Positions 42,235-50,744 of a stretch of DNA of 64,000 nucleotides are shown here, in pieces. The number at the start of each line of letters is the position of its first letter. The first letter of the stretch is position 1. Below the pieces are notes generated by a model. It ran no database searches. It was not told where the DNA came from and saw nothing but the letters and a program-made list of their open reading frames with translations. Source of the stretch: an uncultured Eubacteriales bacterium (GTDB lineage: Bacteria; Bacillota; Clostridia; Peptostreptococcales; Anaerovoracaceae); assembly GCA_902773665.1 (NCBI GenBank), contig CACYFF010000003.1:60049-124048 (forward strand). Direction: 5' to 3'. The position numbers and the translations under genes were made by a program.

Positions 42235-45200
42235 CTACGGGCGGATGCAGTCCGCGCCGAACAGCTGCTTTACCTCGCCCAGAAAGCTCTCGTCCGGGTT
42301 GACCCACAGATCGTAGCCGAGCTTGTATTTGTGACCCGTGGCCATCACCAGTACCGCCACCGGCATGTCTCCGAGGTGGGCTTTCGCCAGGTTGCGGAAG
42401 GTGTTGAGACCGTCCTCTTCCGTGTAGCTCGCAGGGATGACGACCTTCAGGATCTTGGCTTTGGGGATGCCCTCCGCCTTCGCCGTTCCTTCGGGAATGT
42501 CGGAGAGCAGCTGGATCTCGTCCGCCAGCAGCTTGGGCGCGCCCTCCTCCTTCATGTCCAGTTTGCCCTTCATCAGGACGATGTTGTCCACTTCCAGGCA
42601 GTCCCGGCACTTCTCGTAGGATTTCGGGAACACCACGACTTCCAGTGCGTCGTACAGGTCTTCCACCGTCAGGAACGCCATATTGGCGCCCTTTTTCGTC
42701 ACCAGGTTCTTCTTGGCGGAGATGATGCCGGCGATGGTCACCGTCATGCCGTCCCGGATGGAATCGTCCTCCTCGTCGTACAGGCGGCGGGTATCCATGT
42801 CCGTCAGCTCCATGATGCGGGCCTTTACGTCGTTTAAGGGGTGACCCGTCAGATAGATGCCGAGCATCTCCTTTTCCATCTGCAGCAGGTCCTGGCGGTT
42901 GAAGTCCGCCGCAGGAGGCAGATGCCGCTCGATGTGGATGCCGGCCATGCCGCCGTCGTCGCCGGGCAGCGCAAACAGGGACATCTGGCCTTCCAGATTG
43001 TTCTTGGCATTGGACTGGGCGGAGTCGATGAGCTCGCCGATGACCGCCAGCTTCTGGGCCCGGTTGCCGGGGAAGCAGTCCATGGCGCCGGCTTTGATGA
43101 GGCTTTCGAGTGCGGTCCGGTTGATGGTGTGCACGTCCAGTCCATCCACGAACTCGAAGATGTCCCGGGGCATGTGGCGTTTGCGGGCCGCGATGATCTC
43201 TTCCACCACCGCTTCGCCCACGTGCTTGACCCCCAGCAGTCCGTAGCGGATCTTGCCGTCCTCCGTGGAGAAGTGCTTGGCGCTCTTGTTGACGTCGGGC
43301 TGCAGAGTCTCGATGCCCATGTCCTTGGCGTTGCCGATGAGGATCGCTACGGCCTTGTTGTCCGCGGGATAGGTCATCAGGGAGGCCAGGAACTGGGCCG
43401 GATAGTGGTACTTCAGCCAGGCCGTCTGGTACGCTACGACGGCGTAGGCCGCCGCGTGGGATTTATTGAACGCGTAGGCCGCGAAACTGGTCATCTCGTC
43501 GAAGATGGTGTTGGCCACCTTCTCGTTCACGCCGTTGCGGATACAGCCGGGCACGTCGATGGAACCGTCCTCGTTCAGCTTGCCGTGGACGAAGTACTCT
43601 CTTTCCTTCGCCATGACGTCCGCCTTCTTCTTGGACATAGCGCGGCGCACCAGGTCGGCGCGGCCGTAGGAGTAGCCGCCCAGTTTACGGACGATGTCCA
43701 TGACCTGCTCCTGATACACGATGCAGCCGTAGGTGGGCGCCAGGATGGGTTCCAGTTCCGGGCACAGATAGGAGATCTGCTCCGGATGCTTCTTGCACTT
43801 TACGTAGGTCGGGATAGAGTCCATCGGACCGGGCCGGTACAGGGAAATACCTGCGATCAGGTCTTCCAGACAGGTGGGGCCCAGGTCCTTCATGAACCGG
43901 GTCATGCCGCCGGATTCCAGCTGGAAGATGCCGATCGTGTTGCCGCTGGCGATCAGATCGTAGACGCCCTGTTCTCCGTAGTCGATGCCGTGAAGGTCGA
44001 TGTCTTCTCCCGTATCCTTTTTGATGAGTTCCAGGCATTCCCGGATGGCCGTCAGGTTGCGCAGCCCCAGGAAGTCCATCTTTAAGAGGCCCAGGTGCTC
44101 GATCTCCGTCATGGTGAACTGGGTCGCCAGGCCTTTATCCGTCATGATGAGAGGCACGTAGGTATCCACCGGATCCTTGGAGATCACGACACCAGCGGCG
44201 TGGGTGGAACTGTGCCGGGCCAGGCCTTCCAGGACCTTAGCCGTGTCGACCACATTTTTGATCTGGGGGTCACTTTCGTAGACGCCCCGGAAGTCCGGGC
44301 TCTGCTCCAGCGCCTTGTCCAGGGTGATCTTCAGATCTTCGGGGATCATCTTCGAGATCTCCAGAGACCGGGAGAACGGCACTTCCATTACCTTTGCCAC
44401 GTCCTTGAAGACCGCGCGGGCCTTCAGCGTTCCGAACGTGGAGATCTGCGACACGTTGTCCACGCCGTAGCGTTCCTTTACGTAGTCGATGACCTCGCCT
44501 CTTCTCTCGATGCAGAAGTCCATGTCGATATCGGGCATGGAAACGCGCTCGATATTGAGGAAACGCTCGAAGATGAGGCTGAATTTGATCGGGTCAATGT
44601 CCGTAATTTCCATGGTGTAGGCCACGATGGAGCCTGCGGCGGAGCCGCGCCCCGGGCCTACCATGATGCCGTGGCCCTTCGCCCAGTTGACGAAGTCCCA
44701 CACGATGAGGAAGTAGCCCACGTAGCCCATGGTCTCGATGGTCTGCACCTCGTAGCGCATGCGGTCCTTCAGTTCAGGATCCACGTTGGGTGCGAGGGCC
44801 TCCATATCCTCGGGCGGTGCAGGCGGATAGGGCCGGCTGCTGGAAGGATGGGGCTCTGCCTTGCCATAGCGGTGCTCCAGACCCGACCAACACAGATATT
44901 CGAAGTAGCTCTGCTGGGTGTAGCCGTCGGGCACGGTGCAGACAGGAATATGGTAGTTGCCGAACTCGAAGTCGAAATTGCACTTGTCCACGATCTCCTG
45001 GGTGATGTCGCAGGCTTCGGGGATATCCGCAAAGATCTGCCGCATCTCCTCTTCGGACTTCAGATAGAACTGGTCGTTGGCGAAGCGCATGCGGTCGGGA
45101 TCGGTATAGTTGGATTTCGTGCCGATGCACAACAGCACGTCGTGAGCCGCCGCATCCTCCTGATAGATATAGTGGGCGTCGTTGGTGGCGACGAGGGGGA

Positions 45201-45792
45201 TGTCCAGCTCCTTGGACAGCTTCTTGAGCATGGGGTTGATCTTCTTTTCTTCGTCCAGCCCCTGATCCTGGATCTCCAGGTAAAAGTTGCCCTTGCCGAA
45301 GCAGTTCTCCAGCCAGAGCGCCTCTTCCCTCGCCCCTTCGTAGTCGTCCTTCACCAGGCAGTGCTGAACCTTGCCCGCAAGGCATGCGGACAGGGAGATG
45401 AGGCCCTCGCTGTGAGCCGCCAGCAGTTCGTGGTCTACCCTGGGTTTATAGTAGAAGCCTGTTTTATAGGCTTCGGATACGATCTTGATGAGGTTTTCGT
45501 AGCCGGTCTTGTTTTTCGCCAGCAGGATGAGATGCCCCTGGTGCTTGTCCAGCACGGGGTCCTTGTCGAAGCGGGTGCGCGATGCCGTGTAGACCTCGCA
45601 GCCGATGATGGGCTTAATGCCTGCCTTCTGGCACTGCTCGTAGAACTGCACGCAGCCAAACATCACGCCGTGGTCCGTGATGGCCAGGGCGGTCTGGCCG
45701 AGCTCCTTGGCCCGGGCGACCAGCTTATCGATGCGCGAGGCGCCGTCCAGCAGACTGTATTCCGTATGTACGTGTAAATGGGTGAATGCCAT
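42235..45792 (-). CDS. dnaE: DNA polymerase III subunit alpha
   Basis: This 1185-residue C-family replicative polymerase starts with an N-terminal PHP domain (HLHVHTEYSLLDGASRID, residues 5-22). The palm has GPGRGSAAGSIVAYT and the catalytic PDIDMDFCIERR. The tandem HhH region follows. An internal clamp-binding motif QMSLF lies near residue 935, with an OB domain after residue 1000 (MTVTIAGIISAKKN). The length fits the DnaE1/DnaE3 type rather than PolC. The ATG follows GGAAAGAGAACACT; a weak TATACT lies at 45839-45844 on the minus strand. Confidence 0.96.
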   Translation of the reverse strand: MAFTHLHVHTEYSLLDGASRIDKLVARAKELGQTALAITDHGVMFGCVQFYEQCQKAGIKPIIGCEVYTASRTRFDKDPVLDKHQGHLILLAKNKTGYENLIKIVSEAYKTGFYYKPRVDHELLAAHSEGLISLSACLAGKVQHCLVKDDYEGAREEALWLENCFGKGNFYLEIQDQGLDEEKKINPMLKKLSKELDIPLVATNDAHYIYQEDAAAHDVLLCIGTKSNYTDPDRMRFANDQFYLKSEEEMRQIFADIPEACDITQEIVDKCNFDFEFGNYHIPVCTVPDGYTQQSYFEYLCWSGLEHRYGKAEPHPSSSRPYPPAPPEDMEALAPNVDPELKDRMRYEVQTIETMGYVGYFLIVWDFVNWAKGHGIMVGPGRGSAAGSIVAYTMEITDIDPIKFSLIFERFLNIERVSMPDIDMDFCIERRGEVIDYVKERYGVDNVSQISTFGTLKARAVFKDVAKVMEVPFSRSLEISKMIPEDLKITLDKALEQSPDFRGVYESDPQIKNVVDTAKVLEGLARHSSTHAAGVVISKDPVDTYVPLIMTDKGLATQFTMTEIEHLGLLKMDFLGLRNLTAIRECLELIKKDTGEDIDLHGIDYGEQGVYDLIASGNTIGIFQLESGGMTRFMKDLGPTCLEDLIAGISLYRPGPMDSIPTYVKCKKHPEQISYLCPELEPILAPTYGCIVYQEQVMDIVRKLGGYSYGRADLVRRAMSKKKADVMAKEREYFVHGKLNEDGSIDVPGCIRNGVNEKVANTIFDEMTSFAAYAFNKSHAAAYAVVAYQTAWLKYHYPAQFLASLMTYPADNKAVAILIGNAKDMGIETLQPDVNKSAKHFSTEDGKIRYGLLGVKHVGEAVVEEIIAARKRHMPRDIFEFVDGLDVHTINRTALESLIKAGAMDCFPGNRAQKLAVIGELIDSAQSNAKNNLEGQMSLFALPGDDGGMAGIHIERHLPPAADFNRQDLLQMEKEMLGIYLTGHPLNDVKARIMELTDMDTRRLYDEEDDSIRDGMTVTIAGIISAKKNLVTKKGANMAFLTVEDLYDALEVVVFPKSYEKCRDCLEVDNIVLMKGKLDMKEEGAPKLLADEIQLLSDIPEGTAKAEGIPKAKILKVVIPASYTEEDGLNTFRNLAKAHLGDMPVAVLVMATGHKYKLGYDLWVNPDESFLGEVKQLFGADCIRP

Positions 45793-46094
45793 AGTGTTCT
45801 CTTTCCGTTTTTTGACCCGGGGATCGTCGTTCCCAGACAGTATATTTTACCATAACCCGGGCGGTAAATGAAGGGGCAGCCTTCCTGGGAAACGGTGTCC
45901 ATATGTCGAAAAAATGCAGCGTCTTCCCTGCAGTTGTAGGAAAACCTGCGGAAACTGGAAAAATTCACTATAATTTTTGCGCTTATCCATTGACAAAGAA
46001 GGGCCTTGAGAATAGTATATTAGAGTGCTATTTTGTGAAGGTTTTAACAGGCCGACACATGCGATACTTATCAATCATTTCTTCAGGAGGACTT
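45793..46094. other. Intergenic region between dnaE and the AtoE-like gene
   Basis: This 302-base divergent spacer holds a candidate dnaE -10 box on the minus strand (TATACT, 45844-45839, with a poor TTACCG -35) and a strong plus-strand promoter at 45990-46018. It also holds a 76-base leader of the transporter gene ending in AGGAGG. I find no convincing small gene, riboswitch or tRNA in it. Confidence 0.6.
45990..46018 (+). promoter_or_regulatory. Promoter of the AtoE-like transporter gene
   Basis: A perfect TTGACA (45990-45995), a 17-base spacer and TAGTAT (46013-46018) lie 76 bases before the start codon. Confidence 0.85.
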
Positions 46095-47459
46095 ATGTTC
46101 AAAAAATTCACCAATGGTTGCGTTAACGTAATCAACAGATGGCTGCCGGATCCGTTCCTGTTCGCTATCATCCTGAGCATCGTCGTATTCGTATTCGCGA
46201 TGCTGGGAACCGGTATGGGCCCGATCCAGATGATCCAGTCCTGGGGTAATGCAAGCGGCTTCTGGGGCCTGCTCGCATTCGCCATGCAGATGGCTCTGGT
46301 ACTCGTTCTGGGTTCCGCCATGGCTTCCGCTCCCGTCTTCAAGAGATTCCTGGCCCGCATCGCGGCGGTCGCCAAGGACAAGAAGAGCGCTATCGTACTC
46401 ACCACCTTCGTATCCGTTATCTGCTGCTGGCTCAACTGGGGCTTCGGTCTGATCGCAGGCGCCCTGCTGGCAAAGGAAATGGCTAAGAGGATCCGCGACG
46501 TCGACTACAGACTGCTGATCGCATCCGCTTACTCCGGATTCGTTATTTGGCACGCTGGTCTGTCCGGCTCCATCCCCCTCACCATTTCCGGCGGATACAC
46601 CATCGGCGAAGAGACCTATCAGGCTGGCATGAACCAGACCGTTTTCCACCCGATGAACCTCATCATGTGCGGACTCGTTCTCGTCCTGATGCCCTTCGTC
46701 AACTATGCAATGCATCCCGATGAAGAACACACCATCACCGTAGATCCTTCTCTGCTCGAGAACGAAGAAGAGAGAACCTACCGCATCGAAACTCCTGCGG
46801 ACAAGATGGAACACAGCAAGATCCTGTGGGCGATCACCGTTCTCGCAGGCATCGTCTGGACTGTCCAGTACTTCGCAGGCGTCGTTAAGAGCGGCGGTTC
46901 CGTTGCTAACGCACTCAACCTGAACGTCGTTAACTTCATCTTCCTGTTCCTGGGTCTGCTGATGCACGGCGATCTCCGCAGATACGTAGATGCTATCGGC
47001 GAAGCTGCCGGCGGTTCTGCGGGCGTTCTGCTCCAGTTCCCGTTCTACGCTGGTATCATGGGCATGATGGTCGCCAAGAACGCAGACGGCGTTTCCCTGG
47101 CAGGCATCATCTCCGACTTCTTCGTAAACATCTCCACCGACACGACCTTCCCGCTCTGGACATTCCTGTCCGCAGGTATCGTAAACTTCTTCGTACCTTC
47201 CGGCGGCGGTCAGTGGGCAGTTCAGGGCCCGATCGTTATGCCCGCAGCAGCCAAGATGGGTATCGAACCCGGCCGCGCTGGTATGGCTATCGCCTGGGGT
47301 GACCAGTGGACCAACATGATCCAGCCGTTCTGGGCTCTGCCCGCACTCGGCGTTGCAGGTCTGTCTGCAAGAGACATCATGGGATTCCTCGTAATCGTTC
47401 TGCTCTTCACGGGTATCATCGCCTGCGGCGGCTTCCTGTGCTGGGCTGCATTCTTCTAA
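46095..47459 (+). CDS. Short-chain fatty acid transporter, AtoE family
   Basis: This 454-residue membrane protein of the AtoE/TIGR00366 family has about 10-12 helices. Landmarks are NRWLPDPFLFAIILSIVVF at the start, CCWLNWGFGLIAGALLAKE, GYSGFVIWHAG-like SAYSGFVIWHAGLSGSIPL, and the C-terminal FFVPSGGGQWAVQGPIV and WGDQWTNMIQPFWALP. The family moves butyrate or acetoacetate. ATG 46095 follows AGGAGG by four bases; the in-frame extension to 45903 covers the promoter and is rejected. Own promoter and UUCG-loop terminator make it a single-gene unit. It may export or take up fermentation acids. Confidence 0.93.
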   Translation: MFKKFTNGCVNVINRWLPDPFLFAIILSIVVFVFAMLGTGMGPIQMIQSWGNASGFWGLLAFAMQMALVLVLGSAMASAPVFKRFLARIAAVAKDKKSAIVLTTFVSVICCWLNWGFGLIAGALLAKEMAKRIRDVDYRLLIASAYSGFVIWHAGLSGSIPLTISGGYTIGEETYQAGMNQTVFHPMNLIMCGLVLVLMPFVNYAMHPDEEHTITVDPSLLENEEERTYRIETPADKMEHSKILWAITVLAGIVWTVQYFAGVVKSGGSVANALNLNVVNFIFLFLGLLMHGDLRRYVDAIGEAAGGSAGVLLQFPFYAGIMGMMVAKNADGVSLAGIISDFFVNISTDTTFPLWTFLSAGIVNFFVPSGGGQWAVQGPIVMPAAAKMGIEPGRAGMAIAWGDQWTNMIQPFWALPALGVAGLSARDIMGFLVIVLLFTGIIACGGFLCWAAFF

Positions 47460-47482
47460 ATCGTTTAGAAACTGCAATATCG

Positions 47483-47511
47483 CTCCCGGTCTTCGGACCG
47501 GGAGTTTTTTT
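47483..47511 (+). terminator. Terminator after the AtoE-like gene
   Basis: CTCCCGGTC (47483-47491), a TTCG tetraloop and GACCGGGAG (47496-47504) are followed by seven T residues. Confidence 0.95.
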
Positions 47512-47522
47512 ATCCGCTTTCG

Positions 47523-47531
47523 TGTTATAAT
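47523..47531 (+). promoter_or_regulatory. Extended -10 promoter for the trans-sulfuration-type gene
   Basis: TGTTATAAT combines a TGn extension with a perfect TATAAT (47526-47531), 25 bases before ATG 47557. The -35 region falls in the preceding terminator T run and is poor. Confidence 0.6.
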
Positions 47532-47556
47532 AGCAAAAGACTAATAGGAGGCATCT

Positions 47557-48759
47557 ATGAAAATAACAAAAGATATGGGTTTCGGGACGAAAGCGATCCA
47601 TGCGGGGAACAAACGCAATCTCTACGGATCCATGGGCACCCCCATCGTTCCGGCGGTCACCTACGAATTCGACGGCATCGACGAAGCCGAAGCCGTCTTC
47701 TTCGGACGCACGCCCGGCTATGCCTATTCCCGGGGCGGCAACCCCACGCAGTCGGTGCTGGAGGAAAAACTGGCGTTCCTGGAAGGCGGAGAAAGCTGCG
47801 TCGTAACGGGTTCCGGCATGGCGGCGGTGGCTTCCTGCCTGCTCACGGCGCTGCGGCCCGGTGACCACGTCATCAGCTCTCCGGTCATCTACGGCAACAG
47901 CCACTCCCTGCTCGGCGAATATCTGACGGAATTCGGCATCGAAGTGGATTTTATCGACCTTTCCGATCTGGACCAGCTGAAGGCAGCGATCCGGCCGAAC
48001 ACGAAGATGGTCTACCTGGAGACCCCCGGCAATCCGCTTTGCAATATCTGCGACATCGAGGCGATCTGCAGCATCGCCCACGGCGCGAACAAGGAGATCC
48101 GGGTCATCTGCGACAACACCTTCGCGACGCCCTACAACCAGAATCCGCTATCGCTGGGAGCCGACGTAGTCATCCATTCCGTCACGAAATACATCAACGG
48201 CCACGGGGATGTGATCGCAGGAGCCGTCATCGGCAAGGCGGATTTCATCAAGAAGATCCGCGAAGACGCCCTGCTGCACATGACGGGGGCGGCCATCGGC
48301 GCCATGGAATCCTATCAGATCCTGCGGGGGATGAAGACCTTCGAGCTGCGCATGATCCGGCACAATGAAAACGGTCTCGCCGTGGCGAAATTCCTGGAAA
48401 ACCATCCGAAAGTGAGAAAAGTCTATTATCCGGGGCTGGAATCCTTTCCGGGTCACGACATCGCCTGCCGGCAGATGCGAGGCTTCGGCGGCATGCTGGC
48501 CTTCGAGCTCAAGGGTGGCGTTGCGGCAGGCAAGCAAATGCTGAAGGCCTGCGACCTGTGCGCCGTGGCCGTCTCTCTGGGAGATGCGGACACCCTCATC
48601 GCCCACGGCACCACCATGACCCACGACGATTGCAGCGAGGAACTGCTGAAGACGATCGGCATTACGCCGGATCTCATCCGCATGTCCATCGGCATAGAAA
48701 ACAAAGAAGATATCATTGCCGATCTGGCCCAGGCGCTGGACCGGGTCACAGCAGAATAA
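47557..48759 (+). CDS. Trans-sulfuration-family PLP enzyme (methionine gamma-lyase / cystathionine gamma-lyase type)
   Basis: This 400-residue Cys/Met metabolism PLP enzyme shows the PLP lysine K211 in HSVTKYINGHGDV, D186 in VICDNTFATPYNQNP, and YSRGGNPTQ (57-65) supplying phosphate contacts from the partner subunit. The active-site loop reads VIYGNSHSLLG, with N114 where methionine gamma-lyases have a reactive Cys after YG. That weakens a strict MGL call and leaves cystathionine gamma-lyase, homocysteine lyase or a synthase possible. It is followed 12 bases later by proC. ATG after AGGAGGCATCT. Confidence 0.88.
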   Translation: MKITKDMGFGTKAIHAGNKRNLYGSMGTPIVPAVTYEFDGIDEAEAVFFGRTPGYAYSRGGNPTQSVLEEKLAFLEGGESCVVTGSGMAAVASCLLTALRPGDHVISSPVIYGNSHSLLGEYLTEFGIEVDFIDLSDLDQLKAAIRPNTKMVYLETPGNPLCNICDIEAICSIAHGANKEIRVICDNTFATPYNQNPLSLGADVVIHSVTKYINGHGDVIAGAVIGKADFIKKIREDALLHMTGAAIGAMESYQILRGMKTFELRMIRHNENGLAVAKFLENHPKVRKVYYPGLESFPGHDIACRQMRGFGGMLAFELKGGVAAGKQMLKACDLCAVAVSLGDADTLIAHGTTMTHDDCSEELLKTIGITPDLIRMSIGIENKEDIIADLAQALDRVTAE

Positions 48760-48771
48760 AAGGAGACAAAC

Positions 48772-49602
48772 ATGAAAAAGATCGGTTTTATCGGAGGCGG
48801 CAAGATGGGCGAAGCGATCTTCGCCGGACTCGTACGCACAGGCGCCTGCAGCGTGGAAAACATCGCCGTTTCCTGCACAAGCGCGGAGAAATGCCGCATG
48901 CTGGAGGCAAAGTACCCCGGCATCTATACCTATGTAACGACGGATGAGGAAGGCGTCGCTGCGATCACGGCGGACGCGGACATCCTGGTGATCGCCGTGC
49001 ACCCCGACCAGGGCAATGCCATCATGGAGCAGATGGAGCGCCATCTGGATCCGGCCCGCCATCTGGTCGTTTCCATCATGGCAGGCGTTACGACGGACTA
49101 TATGGAACAGTTTATCCGCAAAACACCCATCGTGCGCGTCATGCCCAACACCCCGCTGAGTGTGGGGGAAGGCGTCACCGGCATCTGCGGCGGAAAGAAC
49201 GCCTCCCCCGAACAGGTGGAGGAAGTCGTATCCATGTTCTCCAATCTGGGACTCGCCGTCGTGCTGCCCGAGAAGAACATCGAGGCCCTCACCGGTATTT
49301 CCGGCTGCGGCCCTGCTTTCTGCGCCCAGTTCCTCTGCGGTCTGGCGGATGCAGGCGTAGCACTGGGTCTCACCCGAGACATCGCCATCCGCATTGCAGC
49401 GCAGACCCTGGCAGGCACCGGAAAAATGGTGCTGGAGGGCAACGTCCATCCCGAGATCCTCAAAGACGGCGTATGCTCCCCCGGCGGCAGCACGATCGCC
49501 GGCTGCATCTATCTGGAGCAGCATGCGATCCGCGGCATCGCGGCCGGTGCGGTCCAGGCGGCTGTGAACCGGGTCAAAGCGGTCGCAGAGGAGGCGAAGT
49601 AA
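48772..49602 (+). CDS. proC: Pyrroline-5-carboxylate reductase
   Basis: This 276-residue enzyme reduces 1-pyrroline-5-carboxylate to proline with NAD(P)H. The Rossmann loop KIGFIGGGKMGEAI is at residues 3-16, then VRVMPNTPLSVGEGVT near 123-138, SGCGPAFCAQF and the C-terminal signature DGVCSPGGSTIAG. ATG follows AAAAGGAGACAAAC. No proA/proB neighbours are present, so P5C probably comes from ornithine or arginine breakdown or from distant genes. The stop overlaps the thioesterase start by one base (TAATG). Confidence 0.95.
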   Translation: MKKIGFIGGGKMGEAIFAGLVRTGACSVENIAVSCTSAEKCRMLEAKYPGIYTYVTTDEEGVAAITADADILVIAVHPDQGNAIMEQMERHLDPARHLVVSIMAGVTTDYMEQFIRKTPIVRVMPNTPLSVGEGVTGICGGKNASPEQVEEVVSMFSNLGLAVVLPEKNIEALTGISGCGPAFCAQFLCGLADAGVALGLTRDIAIRIAAQTLAGTGKMVLEGNVHPEILKDGVCSPGGSTIAGCIYLEQHAIRGIAAGAVQAAVNRVKAVAEEAK

Positions 49603-49997
49603 TGGCCTCCATTCAACCCGATAAAATAGACCGTTTCTTTCAATCGCAGCACTATAAGGTGATCTACCGGGACGAAACGACGACCCGCATCGAAATGCCC
49701 ATCCACCCAGAGCACAAGAACAGCCGGGGATTTATCCATGGCGGCGCGATCGCAGCGCTGGCGGACGAAACGGCAGGCAACTGCGTGCACGGCGACGGAC
49801 GTACCTACGTGACCCAGTCATTGGACTGCAAGTTCATCAGCAACGTAACGGAGGGCACACTGTATGCCGAAGCGAAGCTGATCCACCGCGGCAGACGGAC
49901 AGCCGTGGCGGAGTACCGCATCACGTCGGACGACGGCACACTGGTCGCGGCGGGTCAGGGCATCTTCTTCTGTATTGCGGACACGATGCTGTATTAA
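49602..49997 (+). CDS. PaaI-type hotdog thioesterase
   Basis: This 131-residue hotdog thioesterase has the family turn NSRGFIHGGAIAALADETAGN at about residues 40-60 (HGG and the acidic residue) and TQSLDCKFISNVTEG in the central strand. The chosen ATG overlaps the proC stop by one base, with AGAGGAGG upstream, whereas the longer frame has no ribosome site. The 3' end is antisense to the open frame of the convergent methyltransferase. The acyl-CoA substrate is unknown. Confidence 0.9.
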   Translation: MASIQPDKIDRFFQSQHYKVIYRDETTTRIEMPIHPEHKNSRGFIHGGAIAALADETAGNCVHGDGRTYVTQSLDCKFISNVTEGTLYAEAKLIHRGRRTAVAEYRITSDDGTLVAAGQGIFFCIADTMLY

Positions 49998-50654
49998 AAC
50001 GAAAAGACCGGATCGCTCCGGTCTTTTTTTGTGCTTTTTTTTCCCGATGACCCGGTAGATAATCCCCTGCAGCTGCACGCAGTCGATGACCGTAAAGCCG
50101 GCCCGTTGCATGCGTTTGGCAATGCTTTTGCGGTTCTGGGTAAAGCAGTCGCCGCCCGGCGCCAGCTTAAAGAAGATATGGTTGTCGAGCCACGCCCCGA
50201 CGCCGCCGATGCCGGTGTCGGACAGGATGTAGAGCCCGCCCTTTTTCAGCACGCGGTACGCTTCCGCCATGGCCGCATTCTGGTTAGGATAGTGGTGAAA
50301 GCTCTGGGAACAGGTGACCACGTCGAACCGGTTGTTATCGTAGGGTAGTTCATCGGCCTTTCCCACGACGAACTGCGCGTCCGGGATGTTCTTGCTGACG
50401 GCGACCTCGATCATGTTCTCCGCCAGATCCAGTCCGTGGTAATCCGCCATCCTTCCTTTCCGCAGCAGGTCGATCAGCCAGCCGGTGCCGCACCCCACGT
50501 CCAGCAGGGAGTTCCACTCTTTATCCCGCAGATATTCCGCGATGTTCCTGCAGCTGATCTTTCCCTCCCGGGAGTAATAGACCGTGTTCTTCTCGTCGTA
50601 GACAGCGGCCTGCTGATTGAAATGTTTTCTGGATAATCCTTCGTAATCTCTCAT
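49818..50654 (-). CDS. Class I SAM-dependent methyltransferase, stop codon apparently lost
   Basis: The conserved methyltransferase spans residues 1 to about 204: SAM loop LLDVGCGTGWL (50-60), GLDLAENMIEVA (74-85), DELPYDNNRFDVVTCSQSFHHY (101-122, in pieces) and LKKGGLYILSD. After VIGKKKHKK the frame continues through the shared terminator hairpin and 180 bases antisense to the thioesterase gene before a stop at 49818. The last 70 residues look like noise. A run of eight A's precedes the terminator; a one-base deletion there would give a stop at about 50000. Probable short family-length protein with a read-through end. The methyl acceptor is unknown. Confidence 0.7.
   Translation of the reverse strand: MRDYEGLSRKHFNQQAAVYDEKNTVYYSREGKISCRNIAEYLRDKEWNSLLDVGCGTGWLIDLLRKGRMADYHGLDLAENMIEVAVSKNIPDAQFVVGKADELPYDNNRFDVVTCSQSFHHYPNQNAAMAEAYRVLKKGGLYILSDTGIGGVGAWLDNHIFFKLAPGGDCFTQNRKSIAKRMQRAGFTVIDCVQLQGIIYRVIGKKKHKKRPERSGLFVLIQHRVRNTEEDALTRRDQCAVVRRDAVLRHGCPSAAVDQLRFGIQCALRYVADELAVQ
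50002..50030. terminator. Terminator of proC/thioesterase unit
   Basis: AAAAGACCGGA (50002-50012) pairs with TCCGGTCTTTT (50017-50027) around TCGC, followed by more T residues. It is inside the open frame of the convergent methyltransferase. Confidence 0.92.
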
Positions 50655-50696
50655 AAATGTTGCTTCTTTCCTTTGAAGTTAGCGAAAACTAACCGC

Positions 50697-50725
50697 ATTA
50701 TAAAGAAAAACGTCTCCCCGTTCAA
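50697..50725 (-). promoter_or_regulatory. Methyltransferase promoter
   Basis: On the minus strand TTGAAC (50725-50720), 17 bases and a perfect TATAAT (50702-50697). The -35 box coincides exactly with the loop of the terminator at 50706-50736. A small dyad GTTAG/CTAAC (50678-50682, 50689-50693) sits just after the expected start. Confidence 0.75.
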
Positions 50726-50736
50726 GGGAAGACGTC
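50706..50736 (-). terminator. Terminator after the phosphohexomutase gene
   Basis: On the minus strand ACGTCT and CCC pair with GGG and AGACGT (50710-50719 with 50726-50735, one C-A mismatch), with loop TTGAAC and a following TTTTTC. It ends the six-gene cluster that finishes at 50745. Confidence 0.75.
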
Positions 50737-50744
50737 TTCGAAGT

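Noticed and set aside
44095..45777. A 560-codon plus-strand frame opposite dnaE
   Set aside because: Antisense shadow of a well-supported gene with no ribosome site or family match.
45903..46094. N-terminal extension of the AtoE-like transporter to 45903
   Set aside because: It would cover the TTGACA/TAGTAT promoter and lacks a ribosome site, while ATG 46095 has AGGAGG and the expected first residues.
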